Made by a program: the position numbers and the translations under genes. From an uncultured Lachnospiraceae bacterium (GTDB taxonomy: Bacteria; Bacillota; Clostridia; Lachnospirales; Lachnospiraceae): a stretch of 64,000 bases of DNA. The notes beneath the pieces were generated by a model. The model worked only from the letters and a program-made list of their open reading frames with translations, searched no databases and was not told where the DNA came from. The stretch spans positions 1 through 64,000 of the forward strand of contig CALWPY010000009.1 of the NCBI GenBank assembly GCA_944383545.1, written 5' to 3'. Positions 51,676 through 60,945 of this stretch are shown here, one piece after another (position 1 is the first letter of the stretch; each line of letters begins with the position of its first letter).

Positions 51676-54129
51676 ATGAAGACAGCTATTTTAAAACCTC
51701 TTATAAGAAGTATAAAGGCTTCTTTCGGGAGATATCTGGCTATACTTGCAATCTGTGCATTGGGTGTTGGATTTTATGCAGGTTTAAAAAATGCAGAGCC
51801 GGCAATGATAAGAACTGCCGACACTTATACTGATAATCATAATCTCTATGATTTCGAGCTTTTATCAACACTGGGATTTACGGAAGATGACGTAGAGGTA
51901 TTTAATGAAAAAGAAGGAATAAACATTGCTGAAGGTGGATTTAGTACGGATGTTTATGTGTCAATGGATAATTATGAGGAGTCTGTATTCAGTATGCATA
52001 CAATAAGCGAAAATATAAATACACTCGAAATTACGGAGGGACGCATGCCGGAAAGCGTGGACGAGTGTATAGCAGACGCCGAATATTTTTCCGCAGAAGA
52101 CATAGGGACTGTAATTAATATTTCTGACAGTAATTCCGAGGATGTGACGGACAACCTCGTTTCTACGGAATTTGAGATAGTCGGACTGGCATATTCTCCT
52201 GTATATCTTAATAATGAAAGAGGAAGCACAACTCTTGGAGACGGAAAAGTTGATGCATTTATGTATGTTCCGGAGGAAGCATATTCAGGAGATTATTATA
52301 CTGAAATATGGATTGATTTAAAAGGGACGTATGAGCTTTACAGTGATGAATATAAGGAACTGATTGAAAAGGAAGAAACTGAAATTGAAGCTCTGCTTGA
52401 AGAAAGAGTAGCTGTAAAATATGAAGAATTACTTGGACAGGCTGTGCTTATGTACGGCGATATGGCAGAAGGTATGTTAAGTAAGCCCGTTTCATATATA
52501 CTTACCAGAGAAGAAAATGCAGGACTTGTTACCTTTGAAAGCGATGCGGAAATTGTAGACAGTATATCCAATGCGTTTCCTGTGTTTTTTGTGCTTATAG
52601 CGGCACTGGTATGCATGACAACAATGACAAGAATGGTAAATGACGAGCGTACACAGATAGGAACTCTTAAAGCTATGGGATACAGTGCAGGAAAGATTTC
52701 TGCAAAATATGTACTATATTCCGGCAGTGCAGCGCTTATGGGCTGTATCATTGGATTTTTTGCGGGTACATGGAGTATTCCTGTTGTAATATGGGAAGCA
52801 TATGATATATATTATGGCTTTGCTGAGCTTTCATATAACTTTAACCCGGTTATGCTTATCGGCTCGATTTTAGTGACATTAATCTGCTCTACGGGAGTTA
52901 CTTATGTCGCCTGCGGAAAGGAACTTAGGAGTATGCCTGCAACGCTGATTCGTCCTAAAGCTCCAAAAAAGGGGAAAAAGGTATGGCTTGAATATTTTAA
53001 GCCCCTGTGGAAACGTCTCTCATTTTTAAGTAAAGTATCCGTAAGAAATGTATTCAGATATAAAAGACGTATGTTTATGATGATACTAGGCATAGGCGGG
53101 TGTACGGCGTTGCTTGTAACAGGTTTTGGAATCAGGGATTCGGTTGCTAAAGTTACGGAATATCAGTATGAAGACATTATGAAATTTGATTTGACGGTAT
53201 CCTTTAGTGATGAGCCGGATGATTCTGACTGGGAATATATATTTGAGGAGTGCGGAGGAAGTGAGGCAGTTTATTCCTATGTACACAGAAGTACGGTACA
53301 GGCACTTATAGGTGATTCTGTTGAAGATGTTACAATGATTGCCGGTGAAAGCAGTGAGGTTACGAATGTTATTGCCCTTCATAACGGAAATGATGAGATT
53401 GCATATCCTGAAGGAAATGAAGTCGTAATAAGTAAAAAACTTGCTGATAATTATGAACTATCCGTAGGAGATGAGATTGCAATAAATCATGACGGTGAAG
53501 TAACAGAACTTTCGGTAAGTGGAATATGTGATAATTATGTAGGAATATATATTTATACATCAGAAGAAATACTGGACAAGGGATTTGAAAAAAATACTGC
53601 TTTAATCAGGATTGCAGAAGAAACTGATTATGCATATGCGGCGGCTTCTTTAAGGAACATGGAAATAGTAAGCAGTGTATCGGTTACAGAAGATGAAAAA
53701 GAGCAGATGGAAAACTCCATGACGAGCATAAATTATATAATTGTGCTTATTATTATTTCTGCGGCAGCTCTGGCGTTTATAGTTTTACTTAATCTCACAA
53801 ACATAAATATAATGGAGAGAGTAAGGGAAATAGCTACGGTTAAGGTGCTGGGATTTTATCCTTTGGAAACATCTTCATATGTATTAAGAGAAAATATTGT
53901 TTTATCGGCATTTGGAGCTGTGGCAGGACTTGTTCTCGGTAAATTTCTGCACATATTTGTAATGAGCAGGATAAATACGGATGCACTGACATTTGATGTG
54001 AGAATTTCAGCCTTAAGTTATGTGATTTCGTTTGTTCTTACTTTATTATTTGCGGTAATAGTTAATTTGTTTATGACATTCAGGCTTGAAAAAATAAATA
54101 TGTCTGAATCATTAAAGACAATAGAATAG
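51676..54129 (+). CDS. FtsX/MacB-type ABC transporter permease (orphan)
   Basis: An 817-residue permease with two FtsX modules. There is a first membrane segment (about 18-40), a large outside domain, and three membrane segments (about 295-420, with RMVNDERTQIGTLKAMGYS, the coupling region). The second half repeats this: LSKVSVRNVFRYKRRMFMM, outside domain, and three final segments with ERVREIATVKVLGFYPLE. Such permeases work with a LolD-type ATPase in export or envelope signalling; none is adjacent here, so the ATPase is encoded elsewhere. AGAGGGGG precedes the ATG. Confidence 0.9.
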   Translation: MKTAILKPLIRSIKASFGRYLAILAICALGVGFYAGLKNAEPAMIRTADTYTDNHNLYDFELLSTLGFTEDDVEVFNEKEGINIAEGGFSTDVYVSMDNYEESVFSMHTISENINTLEITEGRMPESVDECIADAEYFSAEDIGTVINISDSNSEDVTDNLVSTEFEIVGLAYSPVYLNNERGSTTLGDGKVDAFMYVPEEAYSGDYYTEIWIDLKGTYELYSDEYKELIEKEETEIEALLEERVAVKYEELLGQAVLMYGDMAEGMLSKPVSYILTREENAGLVTFESDAEIVDSISNAFPVFFVLIAALVCMTTMTRMVNDERTQIGTLKAMGYSAGKISAKYVLYSGSAALMGCIIGFFAGTWSIPVVIWEAYDIYYGFAELSYNFNPVMLIGSILVTLICSTGVTYVACGKELRSMPATLIRPKAPKKGKKVWLEYFKPLWKRLSFLSKVSVRNVFRYKRRMFMMILGIGGCTALLVTGFGIRDSVAKVTEYQYEDIMKFDLTVSFSDEPDDSDWEYIFEECGGSEAVYSYVHRSTVQALIGDSVEDVTMIAGESSEVTNVIALHNGNDEIAYPEGNEVVISKKLADNYELSVGDEIAINHDGEVTELSVSGICDNYVGIYIYTSEEILDKGFEKNTALIRIAEETDYAYAAASLRNMEIVSSVSVTEDEKEQMENSMTSINYIIVLIIISAAALAFIVLLNLTNINIMERVREIATVKVLGFYPLETSSYVLRENIVLSAFGAVAGLVLGKFLHIFVMSRINTDALTFDVRISALSYVISFVLTLLFAVIVNLFMTFRLEKINMSESLKTIE

Positions 54130-54256
54130 AAAATTTTATGGAAGAATTTAAATATCTAGGTATAAATTCACATGATTAACAAATACTATCCTCACTTAAA
54201 TCAGTTTAGAGATAATTTTAATACTCTAATCAGTTAAAATGGAAGGAGAAAGAAAT

Positions 54257-54805
54257 ATGCGAGCGACAGGAATAGTCAGGAGGATAGATGATTTAGGAAG
54301 AATAGTTGTACCAAAGGAAATACGCCGTACACTTAGAATAAGAGAAGGCGATCCTCTTGAAATTTTTACGGATAAAGATGGCGAAATAATATTAAAGAAA
54401 TATTCGCCTATAGGTGAGTTGGGAGCATTTGCACAGCAATATGCGGATGCAACAGCTCAGATACTGGGCTGTGCCGTATGTGTAAGTGACAGAGATCAGA
54501 TAATTGCCGTCGCCGGAGCACCGAAAAAGGATTTGCTTGGTAAATCTCTTCACAAGGAGCTTGAAGATGCCATAAATGATAGAGAGGCAATTATGGCAAA
54601 GAAGGGCGAAAAGAAATTTATTCATATAACCGGAGCGGGTGAAAACGGATATTCGGGACAGATTGTACAGACTATAATATGTGAAGGGGATGCAATAGGG
54701 GCAGTAATTCTTCTTGGAAAAGAAGGAGAAAAGCCTGTGGGAGAAGCAGAACAGAAGGCAGCAGTAATTGCGGCAAACTTCCTTGGACGCCAGATGGAGT
54801 CATAA
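54257..54805 (+). CDS. spoVT: Stage V sporulation protein T
   Basis: A 182-residue SpoVT: AbrB-type swapped-hairpin DNA-binding domain (about 1-50; MRATGIVRRIDDLGRIVVPKE) and a C-terminal GAF-like domain (about 55-178). It regulates forespore genes under sigma-G. I start at 54257, after AAGGAGA; the ATG 18 bases earlier precedes that site. A hairpin (about 54821-54857) follows. It heads the same cluster order as in Bacillus (spoVT to ftsH). Confidence 0.97.
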   Translation: MRATGIVRRIDDLGRIVVPKEIRRTLRIREGDPLEIFTDKDGEIILKKYSPIGELGAFAQQYADATAQILGCAVCVSDRDQIIAVAGAPKKDLLGKSLHKELEDAINDREAIMAKKGEKKFIHITGAGENGYSGQIVQTIICEGDAIGAVILLGKEGEKPVGEAEQKAAVIAANFLGRQMES

Positions 54806-54913
54806 TATTATTTAATTGATGAGAACTGCACCTTTATAAAGGTACGGTTTTCGTCAATAATTGAAAATGTTGTGAAAATATAGTAAAAATAGGTTTTTGT
54901 GGAAGTTTTTAGC

Positions 54914-54942
54914 TTGACAAAACATATAAATATGGTTATAAC
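54914..54942 (+). promoter_or_regulatory. Promoter of the HU gene
   Basis: TTGACA (54914-54919), 17-bp spacer, TATAAC (54937-54942). A leader of about 75 bases precedes the AGGAGG site and ATG. Confidence 0.8.
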
Positions 54943-55022
54943 TAGGCATAGGACATTAAAGTTCTGTAGCAGGGGTGTTAGCCTGATAACAAATTATAAT
55001 TTAGTTCGAGGAGGAATTATTA

Positions 55023-55295
55023 ATGAACAAGAATGAGTTAGTTGCTGCTATGGCTGAGAAGACATCACTTAAGAAAACTGATGTAGAAAAGGTACTTAAG
55101 GCTTTTACAGAAGTAGTAGGTGAGGAATTAAAGAAGGGTGAGAAGATTCAGTTAGTAGGATTCGGTACATTCGAGGTTGTAGAGAGAGCTGAGAGAGAAG
55201 GACGTAATCCTAAGACCGGAGAGACTATGACTATTGCTGCTTCAAAGGCACCAAAGTTTAAGCCTGGAAAAGCTTTAAAGGATTCTTTAAACTAA
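55023..55295 (+). CDS. hup: HU DNA-binding protein
   Basis: A 90-residue HU, the histone-like dimer that bends DNA. The family core VGFGTFEVVERAEREGRNPKTG and the C-terminal AASKAPKFKPGKALKD are intact. Codon use is biased to common codons, as expected of a highly expressed gene. A strong promoter and terminator bracket it as a single-gene unit. Confidence 0.98.
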   Translation: MNKNELVAAMAEKTSLKKTDVEKVLKAFTEVVGEELKKGEKIQLVGFGTFEVVERAEREGRNPKTGETMTIAASKAPKFKPGKALKDSLN

Positions 55296-55332
55296 TTAAA
55301 TCTTAAAATAGAGATATTGATAAAGAATACTG

Positions 55333-55365
55333 TGCCGTAAAACTACATGTTTTACGGCATTTTGT
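55333..55365 (+). terminator. Terminator of the HU gene
   Basis: TGCCGTAAAAC (55333-55343) pairs with GTTTTACGGCA (55349-55359) around a five-base loop, followed by TTTTGTTT. Confidence 0.85.
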
Positions 55366-55429
55366 TTGCCTGTCATGAAGAAAATAAACAGGTGAAATTT
55401 AATTTGAGTAAAGTGAGGAGATTATAATT

Positions 55430-55672
55430 ATGAGACTGGATAAATATTTAAAGGTATCGCGTCTTATAAAAAGGCGTACAGTTGCAAATGAGGCATGTGA
55501 TGCAGGAAGGGTTTCCGTAAACGGAAAGGTAGTTAAGGCATCATATGACGTAAAAGTAGGCGATATTATAGAAATTATGTTTGGAAACAAGTCTGTTAAA
55601 GTTGAAGTTACAATGCTTCTTGAGACAACGAAGAAGGATGAAGCAAAAGAAATGTTTAAATATATCATATGA
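55430..55672 (+). CDS. rqcP: S4-domain RNA-binding protein RqcP (YabO)
   Basis: An 80-residue S4 domain (MRLDKYLKVSRLIKRRTVAN, VSVNGKVVKASYDVKVGD). RqcP joins RqcH on stalled 50S subunits in ribosome quality control and supports poly-alanine tailing. The place before yabP and divIC is the same as in Bacillus. AGTGAGGAG lies upstream of the ATG. Confidence 0.93.
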   Translation: MRLDKYLKVSRLIKRRTVANEACDAGRVSVNGKVVKASYDVKVGDIIEIMFGNKSVKVEVTMLLETTKKDEAKEMFKYII

Positions 55673-55735
55673 TTTGCGTCCCGCACATATAATTATTCAA
55701 GGAAGACATATTGCTGAAGGTGCGGGAGGCGTCGT

Positions 55736-56014
55736 ATGGAGGATATAAAAAATGTTAAAAGTCATAAATTGATATTAAATAACAGAATGGCAGGAAGTCT
55801 GACGGGTATAAAGAAAGTAATTTCTTTTGATACTGATGAGGTGATTTTACTCACTGAACAGGGAAATCTTATGATTAAAGGAAAAGAACTGCATGTGACA
55901 AGACTTGATGTGGAAAAAGGCGAACTGGAATTTGAAGGACTTGTTGACAGCTTTTTCTATGCACGCACTAAATCGCAGTCTGCCTCCGGTATAGTGGGAA
56001 GGTTATTTAAGTAA
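55736..56014 (+). CDS. yabP: Sporulation protein YabP
   Basis: A 92-residue YabP (HKLILNNRMAGSLTGIKKVIS, ELHVTRLDVEKGELEFEG). With YabQ it is needed for spore cortex formation in Bacillus. GGGAGG precedes the ATG. yabQ starts one base after its stop codon region, so they are translated together. Confidence 0.93.
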   Translation: MEDIKNVKSHKLILNNRMAGSLTGIKKVISFDTDEVILLTEQGNLMIKGKELHVTRLDVEKGELEFEGLVDSFFYARTKSQSASGIVGRLFK

Positions 56015-56015
56015 T

Positions 56016-56426
56016 ATGGATATTTTTGTGACTACTCAGGCTGATGTCTTTCTGGTAAGTATAATTTATGGAATAATTTTAACAGTAATTTATGATTCCT
56101 TAAGATGCCTAAGGCGGATAGTTCCACATAACAATATATTTATAGGGATTGAGGATATTTTCTACTGGCTTTCTTTCGCATGTATAGTTATAAGTCTTAT
56201 TTATACATATAATAACGGAGAGCTTCGGGGATATGTAGTGCTTGGCATGGCTCTGGGAAGCCTCTTCTATCTGATGCTGTTCAGCAGACTTGTGGTTAAA
56301 GGAATATCATTTATATTTGGTAAAGCTGTGCATTTCCTCATGAAAACGGCAGTATTTTTGACAAAACCGATAAAAAAATGTCGAAATAGCAATAAACATA
56401 TTGAAAAATACACAAAAAAGGGTTAA
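56016..56426 (+). CDS. yabQ: Sporulation protein YabQ
   Basis: A 136-residue membrane protein with about four helices (VFLVSIIYGIILTVIYDSLR, IEDIFYWLSFACIVISL). It lies in the forespore outer membrane in Bacillus and is needed for cortex. The tail is basic (KKCRNSNKHIEKYTKKG). Immediately follows yabP. Confidence 0.9.
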   Translation: MDIFVTTQADVFLVSIIYGIILTVIYDSLRCLRRIVPHNNIFIGIEDIFYWLSFACIVISLIYTYNNGELRGYVVLGMALGSLFYLMLFSRLVVKGISFIFGKAVHFLMKTAVFLTKPIKKCRNSNKHIEKYTKKG

Positions 56427-56466
56427 AATAATTTTAATTTTATTAATTTGAGGGGTTTGATGATTT

Positions 56467-56769
56467 ATGAGAGCCGTTAGAAGAAGGCACAGACAATCGA
56501 AAATCGGAATAGCGCTTGTTATCCTCGTAATGATAGTTGCGGTGGCTGCCTGTTCAATAAGAACATATAATTTAAATGTCAAGAGCCGTCAGCTTATGGA
56601 AAAAGAGGAAACTCTCGATAATAAAATTGCGGAGGCAGAGCTTGAGGCTGAAAATCTTGAAGCGCAGAGAAGGTATATGCAGACTGATGAATACATTGAA
56701 GATGAGGCAAAGAACAAGCTTAATCTTGTGTATCCTGATGAAGTAGTCATAAAACCGAATGAAAATTGA
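56467..56769 (+). CDS. divIC: Septum formation initiator DivIC/FtsB-like
   Basis: A 100-residue bitopic protein: basic cytoplasmic start (MRAVRRRHRQSK), one membrane helix (about 14-30), a coiled coil (about 38-70) and the DivIC tail TDEYIEDEAKNKLNLVYPDE. Part of the division complex with FtsL and DivIB. Position between yabQ and spoIIE is conserved. Confidence 0.92.
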   Translation: MRAVRRRHRQSKIGIALVILVMIVAVAACSIRTYNLNVKSRQLMEKEETLDNKIAEAELEAENLEAQRRYMQTDEYIEDEAKNKLNLVYPDEVVIKPNEN

Positions 56770-56859
56770 ATAAACTATTACTAAAGTAATATTAATAATT
56801 TATGGCAGGTGTGAAAAGCACCTGCTTTTTCTATTTACCTGATAAAAACTATAGTTATT

Positions 56860-56927
56860 TTTGTCAAAAATTTTATAGAGAATTTTCCATGTTTTGACAG
56901 CAAATAAGTTCAGGCTTGTCTATAATC
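56860..56927 (+). promoter_or_regulatory. Spo0A-type promoter of spoIIE with 21-bp spacer and 0A box
   Basis: TTGACA (56895-56900) and TATAAT (56922-56927) are separated by 21 bp. TTTGTCAAA (56860-56868), a good 0A-box, lies about 35 bp upstream of the -35. Bacillus spoIIE and spoIIG promoters have the same long spacer and Spo0A dependence. Confidence 0.85.
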
Positions 56928-56974
56928 TATTCAATCTGTGTATCTGATAAAAAACAAATTCGGGGTGAGGATAA

Positions 56975-58963
56975 ATGAAGAACAGGACAGAGACAGTATT
57001 ATTGGGCTTTTTTGCTTTTATAACGGGAATGGCGTTTACAGGAAGCATAAATCCCTTTATAATTCCATTTTATGTTGCGGCATACATACAGGGCGGAAAC
57101 ATTATAGTTTTAATGATAACCGGACTTCTGGGAATGGCAGTAAATTTTAATTTTTATGCGGCGGTTAAGTATGGGGTTATAATGATTGCGGCAGGACTTA
57201 TTATAGGCACAAAGGATAAGGCATTGCTTGTAAAACAGCGGGTGATATGGGCATTAGTTTCGGCGGGTGTTATATTTGCCGCTGATGTAGTAATAAAACT
57301 TTTTGATGCTGATATGGAAATATCATGGATAGAAATCGGTGCGGAAACCCTGCTTGCTTTTTCTCTTACGATTATATATTATAAGGCGTTCAGGGTCATA
57401 AAAAATGATTTTGTAAAAATTGTAATAGATAATGAAGCTGCAATAAGTATTTTAGTCCTTGCTTCAACTCTTCTCTATGGTCTGCCTACAGAAATTGCCG
57501 GATTTAGAATAGCAGAGACGGCAGGCGTTTATTTTCTCCTTTATGCTGTGTACAGGTTTGGTATAGGCATCGGAAGTACGTGGGCTGCATGTGCGGGAAT
57601 GATTTTGGGATTTAAAACTGAAATGGGAGAATATCTGGTGTTTATGCTTGCGGCGGCAGTTGTATGTACCGCGGTTTCAGGTTTAATACCTTATAAAAAA
57701 GTGGCAATATCAGTATCATTTGTTGCATTGTCTGTTGTTATGGGTATGGAATACTGGGAATATATTTTAGGCGAGTCCGGCTTAAAAGCTTTTGTTTCTG
57801 CCCTTATTGTATTTATTTTAACTCCGTCTTCCATAATGATGTATGTTGATGAGAGAATTAGAAGGGGAGAAGTCTTTGAAGCCTCAAGTGAATGGGGAAG
57901 GCTCATGATAGACAGGGTAAAAAATTTTGCCGGAGCATTCAGGAGAATAGAATATACCTTTGCGGGAAATGACGGACTTGGAATAAGTTTCAGGGAAATA
58001 GGGGACGTTCTGGAGGGATTCACTACCGAATTTGAAGATGCAGTCCCGATGAAAAAAACCTTAGAGGCAGATATAATATCAGACCTTTCAAAAAAGAATG
58101 CTGTTGTAAAAAGCCTGCTCCTAACAAAAGACAAAGAAGGGAAATATCAGATATACATAACGGCAAAGATGGCGAGGGGAAGGCTTCTTACCGCAAATGA
58201 AATAAAAGAAGCAGTCGAATTAAGACTTAAGATGCCGCTTCACATTATGCCTGAAAGCAGAAATGTAGTGGGAAAAAATTTTACACTTATTGCACTGGAA
58301 GAGGAGCCGCCTTTTTATTGTCGTTTTGCTGCCAAAAGAGTGAGCAAATATGAAAGCTCAATGTCGGGAGACAATTTTTCACTATGTGAAATAAACAACG
58401 GACAGCTTCTGATGCTCCTTGCTGACGGAATGGGAAGCGGAGAAAAAGCATCTGCTGAGAGTGAAAAGGTCATAAGCACTCTGGAGGATTTGCTTGAAGC
58501 GGGCTTTGATACGGAACTTTCCGTTAAATTTGTAAATTCATATATAAGCAGAAGAAATAAGGGCGAAATTTTTACCACTCTTGATATGCTTCTTCTGGAC
58601 TGCTATACAGGATGCGGAAGGCTTTATAAGCAGGGAGCCGCCGCCACTTTTATAAGACGAGGGGACTGGATAGAGGTTATAAAATCCACGTCGCTTCCCG
58701 TAGGAATTTCAGAGGATGCGGAATGCGAAAAGTCCGTAAAGAAATTTTACGAAAATGACATTATTGTCATGGTAAGCGACGGTGTGATTGAAGGAATAGT
58801 ATTTGAAAATAAGGAAGACTATCTGAAAAGCATAATAATGAACGTGGATTCAAATGATGCCGAAGAGATTGCAGAAGAGATAATAACAGATATAAAAAAT
58901 CTGAACGGGAAAAATCTAAAGGATGATGCAACCGTGCTTGTTGCAGTGGTAATGAAAAACTGA
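56975..58963 (+). CDS. spoIIE: Stage II sporulation protein E (PP2C-type phosphatase)
   Basis: A 662-residue SpoIIE, shorter than the about 827 residues of Bacillus. About ten membrane segments (residues 5-290) are followed by a central regulatory region and a PP2C phosphatase domain (about 460-662) with SGDNFSLCEI, LLADGMGSGEKASAES, IVMVSDGVIEG and KDDATVLVAVV, which hold the metal-binding Asp residues. It dephosphorylates SpoIIAA to free sigma-F in the forespore. The shortening is mainly in the central region. Confidence 0.96.
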   Translation: MKNRTETVLLGFFAFITGMAFTGSINPFIIPFYVAAYIQGGNIIVLMITGLLGMAVNFNFYAAVKYGVIMIAAGLIIGTKDKALLVKQRVIWALVSAGVIFAADVVIKLFDADMEISWIEIGAETLLAFSLTIIYYKAFRVIKNDFVKIVIDNEAAISILVLASTLLYGLPTEIAGFRIAETAGVYFLLYAVYRFGIGIGSTWAACAGMILGFKTEMGEYLVFMLAAAVVCTAVSGLIPYKKVAISVSFVALSVVMGMEYWEYILGESGLKAFVSALIVFILTPSSIMMYVDERIRRGEVFEASSEWGRLMIDRVKNFAGAFRRIEYTFAGNDGLGISFREIGDVLEGFTTEFEDAVPMKKTLEADIISDLSKKNAVVKSLLLTKDKEGKYQIYITAKMARGRLLTANEIKEAVELRLKMPLHIMPESRNVVGKNFTLIALEEEPPFYCRFAAKRVSKYESSMSGDNFSLCEINNGQLLMLLADGMGSGEKASAESEKVISTLEDLLEAGFDTELSVKFVNSYISRRNKGEIFTTLDMLLLDCYTGCGRLYKQGAAATFIRRGDWIEVIKSTSLPVGISEDAECEKSVKKFYENDIIVMVSDGVIEGIVFENKEDYLKSIIMNVDSNDAEEIAEEIITDIKNLNGKNLKDDATVLVAVVMKN

Positions 58964-59042
58964 CAGATAATTTTAGTATACTTTTTATTTGGGATATGGT
59001 AAAATTCAGAAATAAAAATACACCATATCAGGATATAAGTCT

Positions 59043-60401
59043 ATGTATAATAAGATAAAAAACTACATAAAAGAAAACAGTATGCTTACATACGGAGACG
59101 GCGTCGTTACAGGAATATCCGGTGGCGCCGATTCCGTATGTCTTCTTCATGTTCTGAACAGGCTTAAAGAGGAATATAATTTATCACTGGTTGCCGTGCA
59201 TGTAAATCATATGATAAGAGGAGAGGAAGCTGACGGTGACGAGGCATATGTTGAGGAACTCTGCGACAGTCTGGGGATAAAGCTTAAGATATATAAAAAA
59301 GATATTATAAAAATGGCAGAAGACGGCGGACTTTCCGTGGAAGAAGCAGGAAGAAATTACAGATATTCGTGTTTTAAAGAAACAGCAGAAGAATATGACT
59401 TAAATAAAATTGCCGTTGCACATAACCTGGATGATTTGGCAGAAACGGTAATATTTAATATGATAAGAGGAAGCAGTATTAAAGGGCTTGCCGGAATAAG
59501 ACCTGTGAGGGATAATATAATAAGACCTCTTCTTTCTGTTTCAAGGCAGGAAATAGAAGAATATCTGGAAGAGAATTGTCTTAAATTCAGAAACGATTCC
59601 ACAAATTTTTCTGTTGACTATGACAGAAACAGGATAAGACATATAATCCTGCCTGAGATGAAAAAAATTAATAATCGCGCCGTAGAGCATATATGCAGGC
59701 TGGCAGGCAGTGCGGCGGATATGTATACGGCGATAAACGAAAGCATAAAAAAAGCGAATATACTTACAGAAGATAATAACTCTAAAAGTATAGAAATAAA
59801 AGAACTTTCAGGTTTTTCAGAGCAGGAACAGAGAGAAATCATATTGAGTATGATAGGAGACACAGCCGGTAAAAGAAAGGATATCACTTTTTCACATATA
59901 GAATCAGTCAGGGAACTGATAAAAGCAAAAACAGGCTCAAGTCTTAATCTGCCTTATAATATAAAGGCTCGCGTAAGCTATGGCAGGCTTATTATTGAAA
60001 AGAGCAGTGAAAAGAAAAGCTTTTGTATAAAGATAGAAAAATCAGGGAATTATCAGATAGGCGATTCAGAGATTAGTGCAGAAATAGTTAAAAATTCAGA
60101 ATGTGTAAATATTTCTGCAAACTGCTATGAAGAAGCCGTAAATTATGATAAAATAGGTGAAAATCTCTGCATAAGGACGCCTAAGGAAAATGATTACATT
60201 GTAATTAATGCTTCGGGCGGAAGAAAAAAGCTTAACAGGATTTTTATAGACAAAAAGATTGACAGGGAAAAAAGAGACACATGGCCTGTTGTGGCAGCAG
60301 GAGATGAAATTATATGGGTAGTGGGCTTAAGGCTCAGCGAAGCATATAAGATAGATAAGGAAACTAAAGATATTTTATTGTTAAAGTACAGAGGAATGTA
60401 A
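59043..60401 (+). CDS. tilS: tRNA(Ile)-lysidine synthase
   Basis: A 452-residue TilS that converts C34 of the CAU anticodon tRNA-Ile to lysidine. PP-loop ISGGADSVCLLHVL (about 26) and VHVNHMIRGEEAD are typical; the C-terminal domain (about 380-450) is present (RIFIDKKI, DEIIWVVGLR). hpt follows by four bases, the usual order. Confidence 0.96.
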   Translation: MYNKIKNYIKENSMLTYGDGVVTGISGGADSVCLLHVLNRLKEEYNLSLVAVHVNHMIRGEEADGDEAYVEELCDSLGIKLKIYKKDIIKMAEDGGLSVEEAGRNYRYSCFKETAEEYDLNKIAVAHNLDDLAETVIFNMIRGSSIKGLAGIRPVRDNIIRPLLSVSRQEIEEYLEENCLKFRNDSTNFSVDYDRNRIRHIILPEMKKINNRAVEHICRLAGSAADMYTAINESIKKANILTEDNNSKSIEIKELSGFSEQEQREIILSMIGDTAGKRKDITFSHIESVRELIKAKTGSSLNLPYNIKARVSYGRLIIEKSSEKKSFCIKIEKSGNYQIGDSEISAEIVKNSECVNISANCYEEAVNYDKIGENLCIRTPKENDYIVINASGGRKKLNRIFIDKKIDREKRDTWPVVAAGDEIIWVVGLRLSEAYKIDKETKDILLLKYRGM

Positions 60402-60405
60402 TACT

Positions 60406-60936
60406 ATGAGAGAAATTATCAGTACACTTATTGGGGAAAAAGAAGTAGAAGCAAGAATTCAGGAAATGGCGGATGCGATAAGTGCCGAGTATGCGGGTAA
60501 GCAGGTGCACTTAATCGGGATTTTAAAAGGAAGTATATTTTTTGTATGCGAACTTGCAAAGAGACTGACTATTCCTGTTACGCTTGACTTTATGTCAGTA
60601 TCCAGCTATGGCGCAGGAACTAAGTCTTCCGGAATAGTTAAAATTTCAAAGGATTTGGATGAACCTGTTGAGGGAAAAAATGTAATTATCGTAGAGGACA
60701 TACTTGATTCAGGAAGAACGCTTTCATATGTGAGCGGAATAATACAGGACAGAAAGCCAGAGAGTTTTAAAATCATTACACTTCTGGATAAGCCTGAGAG
60801 AAGGGTTGTTCCGGTGGATATTGCAATGACGGGTTTTGAAATACCTGATAAGTTTGTGGTTGGCTACGGCCTTGATTATGCACAAAGATATAGAAATCTG
60901 CCTTACATAGGAGTGGTAGAGTTTGGAGAGGAGTAA
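60406..60936 (+). CDS. hpt: Hypoxanthine phosphoribosyltransferase
   Basis: A 176-residue enzyme of purine salvage. The PRPP motif is NVIIVEDILDSGRTLSYV, and LIGILKGSIFFVCELAKRL and VGYGLDYAQRYRNLPYIG are typical. It is between tilS and ftsH, nine bases before ftsH. Confidence 0.97.
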   Translation: MREIISTLIGEKEVEARIQEMADAISAEYAGKQVHLIGILKGSIFFVCELAKRLTIPVTLDFMSVSSYGAGTKSSGIVKISKDLDEPVEGKNVIIVEDILDSGRTLSYVSGIIQDRKPESFKIITLLDKPERRVVPVDIAMTGFEIPDKFVVGYGLDYAQRYRNLPYIGVVEFGEE

Positions 60937-60945
60937 AAGCATATA

